From assembly GCF_040717535.1 (NCBI RefSeq), contig NZ_JBFEFI010000003.1:256001-320000 (forward strand): a stretch of DNA of 64,000 nt, read 5' to 3'. Position 1 is the stretch's first letter. Each line of letters opens with the position of its first letter. This document shows positions 8,068-17,971 of this stretch, in pieces. The position numbers and the translations under genes are program-made. Origin of the DNA: Thalassoglobus sp. JC818. GTDB lineage: Bacteria; Planctomycetota; Planctomycetia; Planctomycetales; Planctomycetaceae. Below the pieces are notes generated by a model. It was not told where the DNA came from. It saw only the letters and a program-made list of their open reading frames with translations, and searched no databases.

Positions 8068-11000
8068 ATGCCGGCGGCAGACATTGAAATTCGCGGGGCC
8101 CGTGAGCACAACCTGCGAGACGTTTCGCTGACACTTCCGCGAAATCAATTGATCTGCATGACGGGCGTGTCCGGTTCCGGAAAGAGTTCGCTCGCTTTTG
8201 ACACGCTTTATGCAGAAGGTCAACGTCGGTATGTCGAGTCTCTCTCGACGTACGCGCGGCAGTTTCTGGGCCAAATGCCAAAACCGGACGTCGATACCAT
8301 CAGCGGGCTGGCTCCGTCGATTTCGATTCAGCAGAAAGTGACTTCGCGGAATCCGCGAAGCACGGTCGGAACGATCACAGAGATCTATGATTATCTTCGC
8401 GTTCTGTTCGCCCGGGTCGGTCAGGGCGTCTGTACTCAGTGCGGCGAACCGATCAGTGCTCAAACGACCGACCAGATTCTCGAACGCATTCTCTTTCTTC
8501 CGGACGGCACTAAGTTTCTGATTCTCGCTCCCATCGTTCAGCAGCAGAAGGGAGAGTTCAAAGACCTGTTCGCTGACTTGCTGAAGCAGGGGTTTTTGCG
8601 AGCACGCGTCGATGGAGAAGTTGTCAATCTGTCTGACGATCTGAAGCTCAAGAAGAATTTCAAGCACACGATCGAGATCGTTGTCGATCGCCTCATCGCA
8701 TCGAAAGTTCAGCGAACTCGACTTTCGGAAGCGATTGAATCGGCGATCAAGCTCAGCGATGGAATGTTGATCGTTGCACCTTCTGACTGCGACATTCCAG
8801 AGAAACTCTATTCCGCAAAGTATGCCTGTGCTGCGTGTGGGGTCAGCTACGAACCTCCTTCACCGCAGTTGTTCAGCTTTAACAGCCCGCTTGGAATGTG
8901 CCCTGACTGCACCGGCCTCGGGGTGCGGCATGATTTCGACTTGGACCTTTTGATCTCGCAGCCCGACAAGCCGATTCTTAGGGGCGCTCTAGATCTCATG
9001 AAGGGTTCGAAGAAAATTGGTCGATGGAAACGGCACATCTTTCAGGGGGTGGCTTCCGCTATTGAGGAAGACTGCGATCTCCCCAAAGGCTCCTTTCTGA
9101 AAACGAAATGGAGCGACGTTCCGGCTCAGGCTCAGCAGTTCTTTCTGCACGGAATGGGAGCCCGGCACATCACGTTCTCGTGGCGACATTCGGGCGGAAC
9201 ATGGAAGCATGGCGGGACCTGGAACGGATACATTCCTGAGCTGCTTGAGGAGTACCGCAAAGCCAAGAATCCGATGCGGCGACGACAACTCGAAAAGTAC
9301 ATGCAGGTCGTCAATTGCCGATCTTGCGAGGGGCAACGTCTCAACCCGCAAGCTAGAAACGTCCTTATTCGCTCAACCTCAGTTTCCAGTTCCGAGATCC
9401 CGGAGACCCAATCGCTTCCCGGAGTGTGTGCACTCCCAATCGATGACGCCTGCCAGTTCTTCACCGAGCTTGAACTTGACGCAACGGGAGCAATGATCGC
9501 CGAAGAGGCTTTGAAGGAGATTCGTGGTCGACTCGTCTTTCTTCAGAAGTGCGGCTTGGGATATCTGACACTCGATCGAACGGCCCCGACACTGTCAGGA
9601 GGAGAATCACAGCGCATCCGGCTGGCGGGCCAAATCGGATCAGGCTTGGTCGGAGTTCTCTACATCCTCGACGAGCCATCGATCGGGCTGCATCCCCGCG
9701 ACAACGAAATGCTGCTCGGAAGTCTTCTCGATTTGCGTGATCAGGGGAATACAGTTGTTGTCGTCGAGCACGACGAAGAGACGATGATGGCGGCCGACCA
9801 CATTGTTGACTTCGGTCCGGGACCGGGTGTGCGAGGCGGCGAGATCATCGTTACCGGCACGACCGATGAAGTGATGAGTCACGATGGGAGTCTGACTGGA
9901 GCGTACCTCTCCGGACGAAAGAAGATCGAGGTTCCGAAAGAACGCAGACCGCGAACCAAGAACTCACTCAAGATTAGCGGAGCACGCCAGAACAATCTCA
10001 AGAACGTTGATGTCGAAATTCCGTTGGGAATGTTCGTGTGCGTGACCGGTGTCAGTGGCTCAGGCAAGAGCTCGTTGTGCAATAACATCCTCTGGGAAGT
10101 TTTGAACTCTGAGCTGAATAAAGGCCTCGGTCAGCCCGGTGCTCACGATTCCATCAAAGGCCTTGAGCATCTCGACAAAGCGATTGATATCGATCAATCT
10201 CCGATCGGCCGGACTCCGCGATCGAACCCAGCGACATACGTCAAACTGCTTGATCAGATTCGCACGTTGTACGCGCAACTTCCGCAGTCGAAACTCCGAG
10301 GTTATCAGCCAGGGCGATTCAGCTTCAATGTGGCAGATGGCCGGTGCGAAGCTTGCGAAGGACATGGCGCAACAAAACTCGAAATGGACTTCCTCGCGGA
10401 CATCTGGGTTCCGTGTACGGTGTGCGAAGGGCATCGATTCAATCACGAAACTCTCGAGGTTAAGTATCGAGACAAGTCGATTGCCGACGTGCTCGAGATG
10501 GATGTTCAAGAGGCCATCGAACACTTCAAAAACCATCCGAAGATCTTTCGGTTGCTGCAGACGCTTCACGATGTCGGACTCGATTACATGAAACTCGGGC
10601 AACCTTCGCCCACGCTGTCAGGTGGAGAAGCTCAGCGAATCAAACTCGCGCGAGAACTCGGAAAACGTTCTACCGGAAAAACGCTCTACCTCCTCGATGA
10701 ACCGACGACCGGGCTCCACTTTGAAGATGTGAAACGGGTCCTGGAAGTGCTGCATGGATTCGTCGAACAGGGGAATTCGGTTCTCGTGATCGAGCACAAT
10801 CTGGATGTGATCAAGACAGCGGACTGGATCATCGACCTCGGTCCTGAAGGGGGGCAAGGTGGAGGTGAAGTCATCGCTGTTGGCACTCCGGAAGAAGTCG
10901 CGAACTGTCGAAATTCGTTCACAGGTGCGGCACTCAAGCCGATTCTGAAACCGAAAAGAAAGTCCACGAAGTCAGCCCGCAAGAAGGCTTCGACGTCAGC

Positions 11001-11820
11001 TGCTCGCCGAGCGAACGGAAAGTCCATCGATCAAATCAGCATTCGTGGAGCAGCTCAACACAATCTGCAATCGGTCGACATCACCATCCCCCGCGATCAA
11101 ATGAGCGTCTTCTGCGGGCCGAGCGGTTCGGGAAAAACGTCTCTCGCGATGGACACTCTGTATGCCGAAGGGCAGCGACGATACGTGGAATCGTTGTCGG
11201 CGTATGCCCGTCAGTTTCTCGGTCAGATGCCCAAACCGAAACTTGACAACATCTCCGGGCTCTCCCCGTCAATTGCCATCGAGCAGAAAACAGTCGGAGC
11301 GACTCCGCGTTCGACCGTCGGAACCGTCACGGAAATCTATGACTACCTGCGTGTTCTCTTCGCAAGACTTGGAGACATGTATTGTCCCGAGTGTGGTTCA
11401 CCGGTGACTCGTCAGACGACCGATGAGATCGTCGAGAAGATTCTTTCCAATCCCGATGGGACAAGACTTTACCTCGCAGCACCGATGCAGGTTCCAGTCG
11501 GTCAGTCGTATTCGAAGCTGTGGGATCGACTTGGGACGCAGGGATATCTGCGGGTGCGGATCAACGGGACAACTTACGAAGTCGAGAATGTTCCGCAGAT
11601 TGATCATCGACGGAATTACCTCGTCGAAGCCATTGTCGATCGCGTCAAAGTCGACCCGGAAGCGCGAGGCCGAATCGCCGACTCGATCGAGACAGCTCTC
11701 GATCTCGGTCGCGGAGTCATTCACGTGATTCACGTCGACCGAGATCATGCCGAAGAAGAGTGGCTGACCGAACGGCTCTCCCTGAACTACTCTTGCCCTA
11801 GTTGCGATGCAGGCAAGTGA
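8068..11820 (+). CDS. uvrA: excinuclease ABC subunit A with an extra partial third UvrA unit
   Basis: The UvrA subunit of nucleotide excision repair recognises damage and loads UvrB. Residues 1 to about 960 are a complete UvrA: Walker A near 33, the first zinc module (CAACG..CPDC) near 253, ABC signature [11 protein letters not shown] near 510, second Walker A near 661, second zinc module (CEAC..CTVC) near 763, and signature [11 protein letters not shown] near 850. After a basic linker ([15 protein letters not shown]) a third unit starts near residue 990. It repeats the N-terminal half: [15 protein letters not shown], Walker [10 protein letters not shown] near 1017, the [16 protein letters not shown] loop and the segment corresponding to the UvrB-binding domain. 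It ends at [10 protein letters not shown], just inside the first zinc module. The unit has no signature motif. The stop is followed by a hairpin and the convergent parB, so there is no room for the remainder. Double-length UvrA is known in Chlamydiae; this looks like a reduced or partial form. Confidence 0.93.
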   Translation: MPAADIEIRGAREHNLRDVSLTLPRNQLICMTGVSGSGKSSLAFDTLYAEGQRRYVESLSTYARQFLGQMPKPDVDTISGLAPSISIQQKVTSRNPRSTVGTITEIYDYLRVLFARVGQGVCTQCGEPISAQTTDQILERILFLPDGTKFLILAPIVQQQKGEFKDLFADLLKQGFLRARVDGEVVNLSDDLKLKKNFKHTIEIVVDRLIASKVQRTRLSEAIESAIKLSDGMLIVAPSDCDIPEKLYSAKYACAACGVSYEPPSPQLFSFNSPLGMCPDCTGLGVRHDFDLDLLISQPDKPILRGALDLMKGSKKIGRWKRHIFQGVASAIEEDCDLPKGSFLKTKWSDVPAQAQQFFLHGMGARHITFSWRHSGGTWKHGGTWNGYIPELLEEYRKAKNPMRRRQLEKYMQVVNCRSCEGQRLNPQARNVLIRSTSVSSSEIPETQSLPGVCALPIDDACQFFTELELDATGAMIAEEALKEIRGRLVFLQKCGLGYLTLDRTAPTLSGGESQRIRLAGQIGSGLVGVLYILDEPSIGLHPRDNEMLLGSLLDLRDQGNTVVVVEHDEETMMAADHIVDFGPGPGVRGGEIIVTGTTDEVMSHDGSLTGAYLSGRKKIEVPKERRPRTKNSLKISGARQNNLKNVDVEIPLGMFVCVTGVSGSGKSSLCNNILWEVLNSELNKGLGQPGAHDSIKGLEHLDKAIDIDQSPIGRTPRSNPATYVKLLDQIRTLYAQLPQSKLRGYQPGRFSFNVADGRCEACEGHGATKLEMDFLADIWVPCTVCEGHRFNHETLEVKYRDKSIADVLEMDVQEAIEHFKNHPKIFRLLQTLHDVGLDYMKLGQPSPTLSGGEAQRIKLARELGKRSTGKTLYLLDEPTTGLHFEDVKRVLEVLHGFVEQGNSVLVIEHNLDVIKTADWIIDLGPEGGQGGGEVIAVGTPEEVANCRNSFTGAALKPILKPKRKSTKSARKKASTSAARRANGKSIDQISIRGAAQHNLQSVDITIPRDQMSVFCGPSGSGKTSLAMDTLYAEGQRRYVESLSAYARQFLGQMPKPKLDNISGLSPSIAIEQKTVGATPRSTVGTVTEIYDYLRVLFARLGDMYCPECGSPVTRQTTDEIVEKILSNPDGTRLYLAAPMQVPVGQSYSKLWDRLGTQGYLRVRINGTTYEVENVPQIDHRRNYLVEAIVDRVKVDPEARGRIADSIETALDLGRGVIHVIHVDRDHAEEEWLTERLSLNYSCPSCDAGK

Positions 11821-11844
11821 CCCGATCAACCGGAGTTGATCGGG
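11821..11844 (+). terminator. perfect hairpin between convergent uvrA and parB
   Basis: CCCGATCAAC and GTTGATCGGG form a perfect 10-bp stem around a CGGA loop, starting at the base after the uvrA stop codon. There is no U-tract on either strand, so it may be a bidirectional or Rho-assisted terminator or an mRNA 3'-end stabiliser. Confidence 0.6.
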
Positions 11845-11857
11845 GATCGGCGATAAG

Positions 11858-12805
11858 TCAGGCGGCGCTGCGTCTCATTGTTTTGAGGAGACGTTCGAAC
11901 TCTTGTGTTGAAGAGAACGGAATCTGAATCGTTCCGGAGTCTTTACCCTTCAGCTTGATCGAAACTTTGACTCCCAGCAGATCGCGAAGCTGCGCTTCGA
12001 GGGAGTTCATGTGATTCGTGCGTTCTGCCTCGCCGTTCGAGATTGGAATCGTTGCCTGTTCGCCTTCGCTTGACTCAGCTTGAGCTTCTTCTGTCGCAGG
12101 CTTCTGTAGAGCTTCCTTAACCGCCGCTTCGGTGTTGCGGACGGAAAGTTTCTCAGACTGAATTCGTCCGCAGAGTTCGAGTTGTTGTGACTCTTCGAGC
12201 GACAGCAAGGCCCGTGCGTGACCGGCGGTGATTCGCTCTGAGTGCAGCGCGTTTTTCACCGGATCGGGAAGTTCGAGCAATCGCAGCATATTGCTGATCG
12301 CCGATCGACTCATGCTGAGTTGTTTGGCCAACTCTTCGATCGTGCACTCGAACTGATCGAGGTAGTCCCGGAATGCTTGAGCTTTTTCCAGATCGTTCAG
12401 ATCTTTTCGCTTCAAGTTTTCTTCGAGAGCAAACTCGCATGCGGTTTTGTCGATCACGTCGAGCACACGACACGGAATTTGTGTCAGCCCGGCTCGTTTG
12501 GCGGCCTGCCAGCGTCGCTCACCGGCGATGAGTTGATACGAGCCTTCATACTCCCGGACGATCACCGGTTGAATGACACCGTGCTCTTTAATACTCGAAG
12601 CCAGTTCGCCCAGCGATTCCTGGTCGAATTGCTTTCTGGGCTGGAAGGGGTTTCGGACGACTTTGTCGATTGAAACCTGTGTCAGTTCACCGGCAAGCTG
12701 TTCTCCCTCAGCCTGCTCGACGCCTGATGGAGCATTGTTTCCGAGGAGGGCACTGAGTCCACGACCAAGTCGGCGATTTCCTTGTGGTTGTTGATGCTCT
12801 GACAT
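11858..12805 (-). CDS. parB: ParB/Spo0J family chromosome partitioning protein
   Basis: A 315-residue DNA-binding partition protein. The N-terminal RRLGRGLSALLG motif, which usually contacts ParA, is followed by the ParB/sulfiredoxin-like CTPase domain: NPFQPRKQFD, GVIQPVIVR and the catalytic GERRWQA box near residues 95-101. Then come ALEENLKRKDLNDLEKA and the helix-turn-helix (LAKQLSMSRSAISNMLRLLELP). A C-terminal dimerisation segment ends the protein. The length is normal. There is no parA beside it, although parA and parB are adjacent in most bacteria. An inverted repeat at 12869-12883 lies upstream of the gene. Confidence 0.95.
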   Translation of the reverse strand: MSEHQQPQGNRRLGRGLSALLGNNAPSGVEQAEGEQLAGELTQVSIDKVVRNPFQPRKQFDQESLGELASSIKEHGVIQPVIVREYEGSYQLIAGERRWQAAKRAGLTQIPCRVLDVIDKTACEFALEENLKRKDLNDLEKAQAFRDYLDQFECTIEELAKQLSMSRSAISNMLRLLELPDPVKNALHSERITAGHARALLSLEESQQLELCGRIQSEKLSVRNTEAAVKEALQKPATEEAQAESSEGEQATIPISNGEAERTNHMNSLEAQLRDLLGVKVSIKLKGKDSGTIQIPFSSTQEFERLLKTMRRSAA

Positions 12806-12868
12806 TGCCAGTCTGACTCCCTACAGACGAGTAGTTCTCGGCCGCACTCTCAGAATTGGTGCTGACCA

Positions 12869-12883
12869 GTCCGATCATCGGAC
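12869..12883. promoter_or_regulatory. inverted repeat upstream of parB
   Basis: GTCCGAT-C-ATCGGAC is a perfect 7-bp inverted repeat around one central base, about 65 bases upstream of the parB start. Its size and symmetry fit an operator for a dimeric regulator, but nothing identifies the protein. It does not match the parS consensus. Confidence 0.35.
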
Positions 12884-13043
12884 CTGTTTCGAAAGTTCCG
12901 ATATTAATGATTCGGACAATGAGCGACGATTCCTGAACTCTCCGGGGACGAGTTCGGAAAGTCTTTCTGAATCTTCAGCGGATGAGAATCTGGTCAGTCT
13001 AGTGTGATTGCAGATCCTGCATGTTCTGGCTCAGGTGAAACGA

Positions 13044-14831
13044 TTATGGGCCGACGATTTTCCACAACTCGACCAGCTCCTCAGGATTTCCTTCAAGTTC
13101 TTGATCGGACCAGTTGTCGAATTTGACCAAGCGACTCGGTTGGTACGTAAACTGTTTGATCAACTTTGTTTGATGAGAACGGCTCGGGAGTTCTCGCTGT
13201 TCTGATTCTGCATGAGGCCCAGCGACGAGGTAGGTGGCAACCTCCGGATTCGGCTGCGCTGTTTGGAGCATTCCCAGTCCCTGAGCAGGCTGCGCGATGA
13301 CTTCCAATCCCGGTGTGATCTGACTTGCCAGATGAAAATAGAGACCAGGCTCACCCAGCACATAGATGACATTCACTTTGGGCGGAATTTCGTCATTGGC
13401 TGCTTCGCTCTGAATGACTGCAGCAATCTCTTGAGCCAGTTTACGAAAGCCTGTGCGATCATCGTCTGATTGTCCTCGGATCACTCCAGCAACGCAGAGT
13501 GCGATGCATCCACCAATCAGTATTCGTTTGTTCCAAGGCTGCTCTAATAATTCAGTATCTGAAGCCTTGCCGAGAAGTCTTCCCTTCAGAATCTGATTGA
13601 TACCGATGGCGCATGCGATGATCATCGCCAGATGCCACGGCATCATTAGTCTCGGATAAGGCTGATAGAATGGGATCGAGACAGTCATCCCAATCGCCCA
13701 GGCGAGTAACATCCACCAGCCCAGAATTGTCGGATGTTGCAGATCTTTGGGTACGCTTCGATGTTCTTCTCTACCCAGGCTGATTAACCCGAAGACGGCC
13801 AGGCAAATCAAAGTCGCCAAACCCCAATTCATGATCAGCGCGATGCCGAGACCTCCGAGGATGGTTCCCAATCCCAGCTTGGATAGCTTCGGATTGTCTT
13901 TCGAATTCACCATCGTGAATACGATTCCGAGAGCGATTCCCGGAATGATTATCCTCGACAGTTCTGAGTGGATTTCCATTTGTCGAAGTGCGGATTCGAT
14001 CCACCCCGAGAAACCAACGAGGTAGCCCTTGTGATTCGCTGCGACGGCAGAGTAACCGCCGTATTGTTCGAGCGTGCTGAGATAGGGACACCACAACAGA
14101 AACGCTCCGACGCAGATGAGAATGCAAAGCAGAACTCGGGACGCCCAATATTTCCAGGCCGGTCGATCGAACACAATCCAGCCAGCCAGCCCGGCTCCTG
14201 TAATCGCGAGAGGAAGCCAGCCGTTGTACTTGGTCCACCACGCACCAGCAGTGAGTACAGAAGCTGCGACCAGCGCCAGGCGACTACGATCGCGAATCGC
14301 AATCAATCCAGAACCGACAGCCAAAACTATCAGCAAAGAAACCGGAGTCTCAGTTAAAGCGGCTCGGCTGAAGTCAATCAGAAATCCGCTGAGAGAGGCA
14401 ATCGCTGCCGCAATTAAGGCAGCACTGTCTCCAGCCATCAATCGTGTACACCACCAGATCGCCAAGACCAGAAGTGTGCCGAGGACGACGTTGACCCACA
14501 TGATTGCATCGGGGTGTCCGCCGGTGAAAACCAAGACCCAGTCAAAGAGAGCTGGAAGAAGAGGCGGCGCATAGAGGTGCTGATCTGGATATCGAAATCC
14601 TAAATGCTCAGAGAAGTAATTGGAGGCATAGACCCCTTCATCGAAATGTTCGATGGTGATCAGCGATGGCTGCCAGGCACGGACAACGAATGACAAGAGG
14701 AGCAGCGCCCCGAGTGTCCATCGGGAACGACGACTCTCAGCAAGTGCATCCTCGTTCAGCTCTTTCTCGTCACTCACGCTGAGACCTTCACTGTGATCAG
14801 CTTCTGAAAATGGGTCGTGAATTGATTGCAT
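13044..14831 (-). CDS. GT39/ArnT-like membrane glycosyltransferase
   Basis: A 595-residue polytopic membrane protein. A charged cytoplasmic N-terminus (about 35 residues) precedes the first helix (WTLGALLLLSFVVRAW). The following extracytoplasmic loop carries the acidic pair HFDEGVYASNY, the usual catalytic region of GT-C enzymes that use polyprenyl-phosphate sugars. Next comes the conserved YAPPLLPALFDW segment and about ten further hydrophobic helices. A soluble C-terminal domain of about 130 residues follows (VNVIYVLGEPGLYFHLAS). It most likely transfers a sugar from a lipid carrier to lipid A, protein or cell-surface glycan; the acceptor is unknown. A second, unrelated-looking member of this superfamily lies at 53500-55275. 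Confidence 0.85.
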   Translation of the reverse strand: MQSIHDPFSEADHSEGLSVSDEKELNEDALAESRRSRWTLGALLLLSFVVRAWQPSLITIEHFDEGVYASNYFSEHLGFRYPDQHLYAPPLLPALFDWVLVFTGGHPDAIMWVNVVLGTLLVLAIWWCTRLMAGDSAALIAAAIASLSGFLIDFSRAALTETPVSLLIVLAVGSGLIAIRDRSRLALVAASVLTAGAWWTKYNGWLPLAITGAGLAGWIVFDRPAWKYWASRVLLCILICVGAFLLWCPYLSTLEQYGGYSAVAANHKGYLVGFSGWIESALRQMEIHSELSRIIIPGIALGIVFTMVNSKDNPKLSKLGLGTILGGLGIALIMNWGLATLICLAVFGLISLGREEHRSVPKDLQHPTILGWWMLLAWAIGMTVSIPFYQPYPRLMMPWHLAMIIACAIGINQILKGRLLGKASDTELLEQPWNKRILIGGCIALCVAGVIRGQSDDDRTGFRKLAQEIAAVIQSEAANDEIPPKVNVIYVLGEPGLYFHLASQITPGLEVIAQPAQGLGMLQTAQPNPEVATYLVAGPHAESEQRELPSRSHQTKLIKQFTYQPSRLVKFDNWSDQELEGNPEELVELWKIVGP

Positions 14832-15013
14832 TCAGATTGTAGAGGGCAATCAGCAGTTCTGAAGTTCCCAGACCAGTCACTCAACAGATTGACTCGGAAA
14901 AGCGATCCGAATAGTGACTTCCTCGACACGGAGCGGAACTCATTTAAACTCAGTGATGCATCAGATTGCTGGTGCGATCATCGATTGTTGTGAATCAAGA
15001 AGAGGGAATTGCC

Positions 15014-16357
15014 GTGACAGGTCGTTCGATAGTGTTCCGAATCGGAATGGTGCTTGCTTTGGGGGCGAGTTTCCAATCAATGGTCTCCGCTCAATCAAGG
15101 GAAGAAAAAGTTCGCGATGATCGAGCCAGAGTCGAGAAAGAAGGATTCTGGATTTACAACAATCTTCCAAAAGCCTTCGAGGAAGCCAAAGAGACCGGCA
15201 AGCCGATCATCGTTGTCTTGCGATGCATTCCCTGTGAAGAGTGCGTCAAGCTTGACGATGAACTGGTCGACACTGATCCGGTGATTCGCCCGCTCCTTGA
15301 GCAGTTCGTTTGTGCTCGTCAGGTTTCCACAAATGGTCTCGATTTGAATCTCTTCCAGTTCGATACCGATCAATCGTTTGCGGTCTTCTTCCTGAATGCC
15401 GATGGAACGATTTACGGTCGATTCGGAACACGATCCCATCGTACGGAATGGCGTTCAGACGTCTCGTTGAAAGGTCTCGCGGCGGCACTGCAAGGCGCGC
15501 TGGAGCTTCATGCAGATTATCCCAACAACAAGGAGATCCTCGCAGGGAAAAGTGGAACACCGCTCGAGGTCAGTTCCCCCGAAGAATTTCCGACCCTGAA
15601 AGATCGTTATACCGATCGACTCAGTAACGATTCCAACATTGTGAAGAGTTGTATCCATTGCCATCAGATTGGCGATGCTCGAAGAGATTTTTATCGCAAC
15701 AGCGGAGAAGCCATTCCGCCGCGTTTGCTCGATCCGTTTCCACATCCCAAAGTCATTGGACTGATCCTCGATCCGCATACCCCAGCTACGGTTGAGACCG
15801 TTGCAGACGAGTCACCAGCGAGCGAAGCGAGAATTCAGGTTGGCGACCGTATTGTGACAATGAATCGGCAGCCGATTCTGTCGATGGCCGACGTCCAATG
15901 GGTGTTGGATCAAACAGCTCCAGAAGGAGGTACTGTTGCGCTGGAGGTTGATCGCGATGGAGCGAAGGTCCCTACGGAATTGAAGCTCGATTCCGGATGG
16001 CGTCAAAAAGGAGATCTGACCTGGCGTGTCAGTTCTTGGGGACTCAGAAGAATGGTCACCGGCGGAATGCTGTTGAAACCCGCGAGCGAGGAAGAACGAG
16101 CGAGCTTGAAAGTCGAAGACGGGAAGATGGCACTGAAGGTCGATCACGTCGGTCAGTATGGCGACCACGCGACCGCGAAGAAGGCTGGTTTTCTGAAAGG
16201 TGATTTCGTTGTGTCGATTGATGGTCGCGACGATCTCATGACGGAGAACGATCTGTTTCGCTATGGGGTGACGGAGAAACGTGCTGGGGATCGGGTGAAA
16301 ATGAAAATTGTTCGGGGAGATCAAACAAAGACAATGACTCTTCCCATGCAGAAATAA
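15014..16357 (+). CDS. Trx7/PDZ domain protein with a c-type heme motif (cysteine form)
   Basis: A 447-residue exported protein. I chose the GTG at 15014 because AGAGGG lies eight bases upstream and it puts a normal signal peptide (IVFRIGMVLALGASFQSMVSAQ) at the N-terminus. Residues 30-160 form a thioredoxin-like domain with C71-IP-C74-EE-C77 in the active-site region (VVLRCIPCEECVKLD). A CIHCH motif at 213-217 fits covalent c-type heme attachment. PDZ domains follow at about 255-330 (DESPASEARIQVGDRIVTMN) and probably 370-446 (KKAGFLKGDFVVSIDG). This matches the planctomycete Trx7/PDZ (seleno)protein family; here all redox positions are Cys codons, not UGA. A periplasmic redox role is inferred. 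Confidence 0.85.
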   Translation: MTGRSIVFRIGMVLALGASFQSMVSAQSREEKVRDDRARVEKEGFWIYNNLPKAFEEAKETGKPIIVVLRCIPCEECVKLDDELVDTDPVIRPLLEQFVCARQVSTNGLDLNLFQFDTDQSFAVFFLNADGTIYGRFGTRSHRTEWRSDVSLKGLAAALQGALELHADYPNNKEILAGKSGTPLEVSSPEEFPTLKDRYTDRLSNDSNIVKSCIHCHQIGDARRDFYRNSGEAIPPRLLDPFPHPKVIGLILDPHTPATVETVADESPASEARIQVGDRIVTMNRQPILSMADVQWVLDQTAPEGGTVALEVDRDGAKVPTELKLDSGWRQKGDLTWRVSSWGLRRMVTGGMLLKPASEEERASLKVEDGKMALKVDHVGQYGDHATAKKAGFLKGDFVVSIDGRDDLMTENDLFRYGVTEKRAGDRVKMKIVRGDQTKTMTLPMQK

Positions 16358-16454
16358 GTCTGCTGTTCCTCCAGTAGCCGTGTGTGATCAGAAGTTCACA
16401 TAAAACTGCAAATTCGACAATGAATTTCACGTTGTCAGCCCCTATCCTTGGAGA

Positions 16455-16483
16455 GCCGATTCGGTATGACCGGATCGGCTCAT
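16455..16483 (+). terminator. hairpin downstream of the Trx7/PDZ gene
   Basis: GAGCCGATTCGG and CCGGATCGGCTC pair over 12 positions (one G-U) around TATGA, about 100 bases after the preceding stop and 35 bases before the next start. There is no strong U-tract (ATGCTTTC), so termination is plausible but unproven. Confidence 0.4.
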
Positions 16484-16517
16484 GCTTTCACGTGCATTTC
16501 CTCATGGAGATTCAGAT

Positions 16518-17240
16518 ATGTTTCAACACCGTTTTTCCGCTTCGTTTCTCACAGTTGCTTTGAGCGCAGCGTGGATGTGTCTGGCGTTCGCGCCCACTGT
16601 CAACGGTGAAGAAGCTGCTGAGATCGCTCCGGCTACCGGTCGAGAGATCATACTCTTCGATGGAAAGACTTTGAAAAACTGGGAAGAAACAGATTTCGGC
16701 GGACAGGGAGAAGCCCATGTTGAAGAGGGCATTCTGCTGATCGACCAAGGTGAACCACTCAGTGGAATTAACTGGTCGGGTGAGAAGCTTCCGAATGTGA
16801 ATTACGAAATCACTCTTGAAGCGAAGAGAGTCGATGGGAATGATTTCTTCTGTGCGATCACGTTTCCCGTCGTGGAAAATCCCTGTACGTTGGTTCTCGG
16901 CGGTTGGGGAGGAAGCTTGATCGGCCTGTCGAACGTGAATGATTTCGATGCTTCGGAGAACGACACCACGGACTACTACTCATTTGAGAACGGGAAGTGG
17001 TACAAAATTCGACTGCGTGTTGATGACGAAATGATCCGAGCGTGGATTGATGGCGAACAGGTTGTGAAGCTGAACCACAAAGAGAATCGGATCTCTGTCC
17101 GTATCGAAATGGAACTCAGCAAGCCGCTGGGACTCGCAACGTTTCAAACAACCGGAGCGATCCGAAATTTCACAATGCGTGAGTTGCAGCCGAAAGCTGC
17201 CGGTGCAAAAGCGTCTCCAGAAACAAAGAGCGAAAACTGA
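16518..17240 (+). CDS. secreted DUF1080 protein
   Basis: A 240-residue protein starting at the ATG at 16518 with GGAG eight bases upstream; an upstream in-frame start is less likely. The signal peptide is FSASFLTVALSAAWMCLAFA. The mature part is a single DUF1080 beta-sandwich: REIILFDGKTLKNWEET, VNYEITLEAKRVDGNDFFCAI, GGWGGSLIGLSNVND, and a C-terminal LATFQTTGAIRNFTMREL. It differs strongly from the DUF1080 protein at 5945-6655, so the two are not recent duplicates. A HAD hydrolase follows 58 bases downstream on the same strand. The substrate is unknown. Confidence 0.85.
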   Translation: MFQHRFSASFLTVALSAAWMCLAFAPTVNGEEAAEIAPATGREIILFDGKTLKNWEETDFGGQGEAHVEEGILLIDQGEPLSGINWSGEKLPNVNYEITLEAKRVDGNDFFCAITFPVVENPCTLVLGGWGGSLIGLSNVNDFDASENDTTDYYSFENGKWYKIRLRVDDEMIRAWIDGEQVVKLNHKENRISVRIEMELSKPLGLATFQTTGAIRNFTMRELQPKAAGAKASPETKSEN

Positions 17241-17298
17241 TCGCACAATTCTCGAAGCATCTGAACAACGAAATTGAACTGTCGGAAAACTGAAGACC

Positions 17299-17955
17299 GT
17301 GAGCAAACCTGAAATTCGCGCCGTCGCGTTCGACCTTGATGGCTTAATGTTTAATACCGAGGAAGTCTTCAATCGAACCGGGACGGAAGTGCTTCGAAGG
17401 CGAGGCAAAGTTCCGCATCCTGAATTGTTCATGTCGATGATGGGGCGGCGAGCCGACGAAGCTTTTCAGGTGATGATCGACATGATGGAACTCACCGATT
17501 CCATTCCGGAGCTGAAGTCAGAGTCGGAAGAAGTCTTCGGAGTATTCCTCGACGAAATGGTCGCTCCGATGCCGGGATTGCTTGATCTCCTGGACCGCAT
17601 CGAGCAACGCAATCTTCCGAAAGCAGTTGCGACATCGTCACACCGCGCGTTCCTCGAGAACTTGTTGACTCGCTTCGAATTGATGGACCGGTTCCATCAC
17701 ACGCTGACTGCGGAGGATGTCACGCTCGGCAAACCTCATCCTGAGATTTACCTGACAGCTGCCGAGCGGTTGAATGTTCGTCCTGAACAGATGCTTGTTC
17801 TCGAAGACAGCGAAAATGGAACACGAGCCGCGGCTGCTGCTGGAGCGCATGTGATTTCAGTTCCGCACGAGATCAGCCGTCATCACGACTTCAGTAAATC
17901 GAAAGGCATTGCGACGAGTCTGGCCGATCCGTTGATCCACGACCTGTTGAATTGA
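17299..17955 (+). CDS. HAD superfamily hydrolase, beta-phosphoglucomutase-like
   Basis: A 218-residue protein starting with GTG. The HAD motifs are all visible: motif I FDLDGLMFNTE (nucleophile Asp13, acid/base Asp15), motif II AVATSSH, motif III Lys in TLGKPHPEIY, and motif IV LEDSENGTRAAAAAG. A small helical cap sits between motifs I and II. This is the subgroup of sugar-phosphate phosphatases and beta-phosphoglucomutases. The specific substrate cannot be told. It is 16 bases upstream of an alpha/beta hydrolase gene on the same strand, so the two are probably co-transcribed. Confidence 0.88.
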   Translation: MSKPEIRAVAFDLDGLMFNTEEVFNRTGTEVLRRRGKVPHPELFMSMMGRRADEAFQVMIDMMELTDSIPELKSESEEVFGVFLDEMVAPMPGLLDLLDRIEQRNLPKAVATSSHRAFLENLLTRFELMDRFHHTLTAEDVTLGKPHPEIYLTAAERLNVRPEQMLVLEDSENGTRAAAAAGAHVISVPHEISRHHDFSKSKGIATSLADPLIHDLLN

Positions 17956-17971
17956 CGTCAGGACGCCACTC

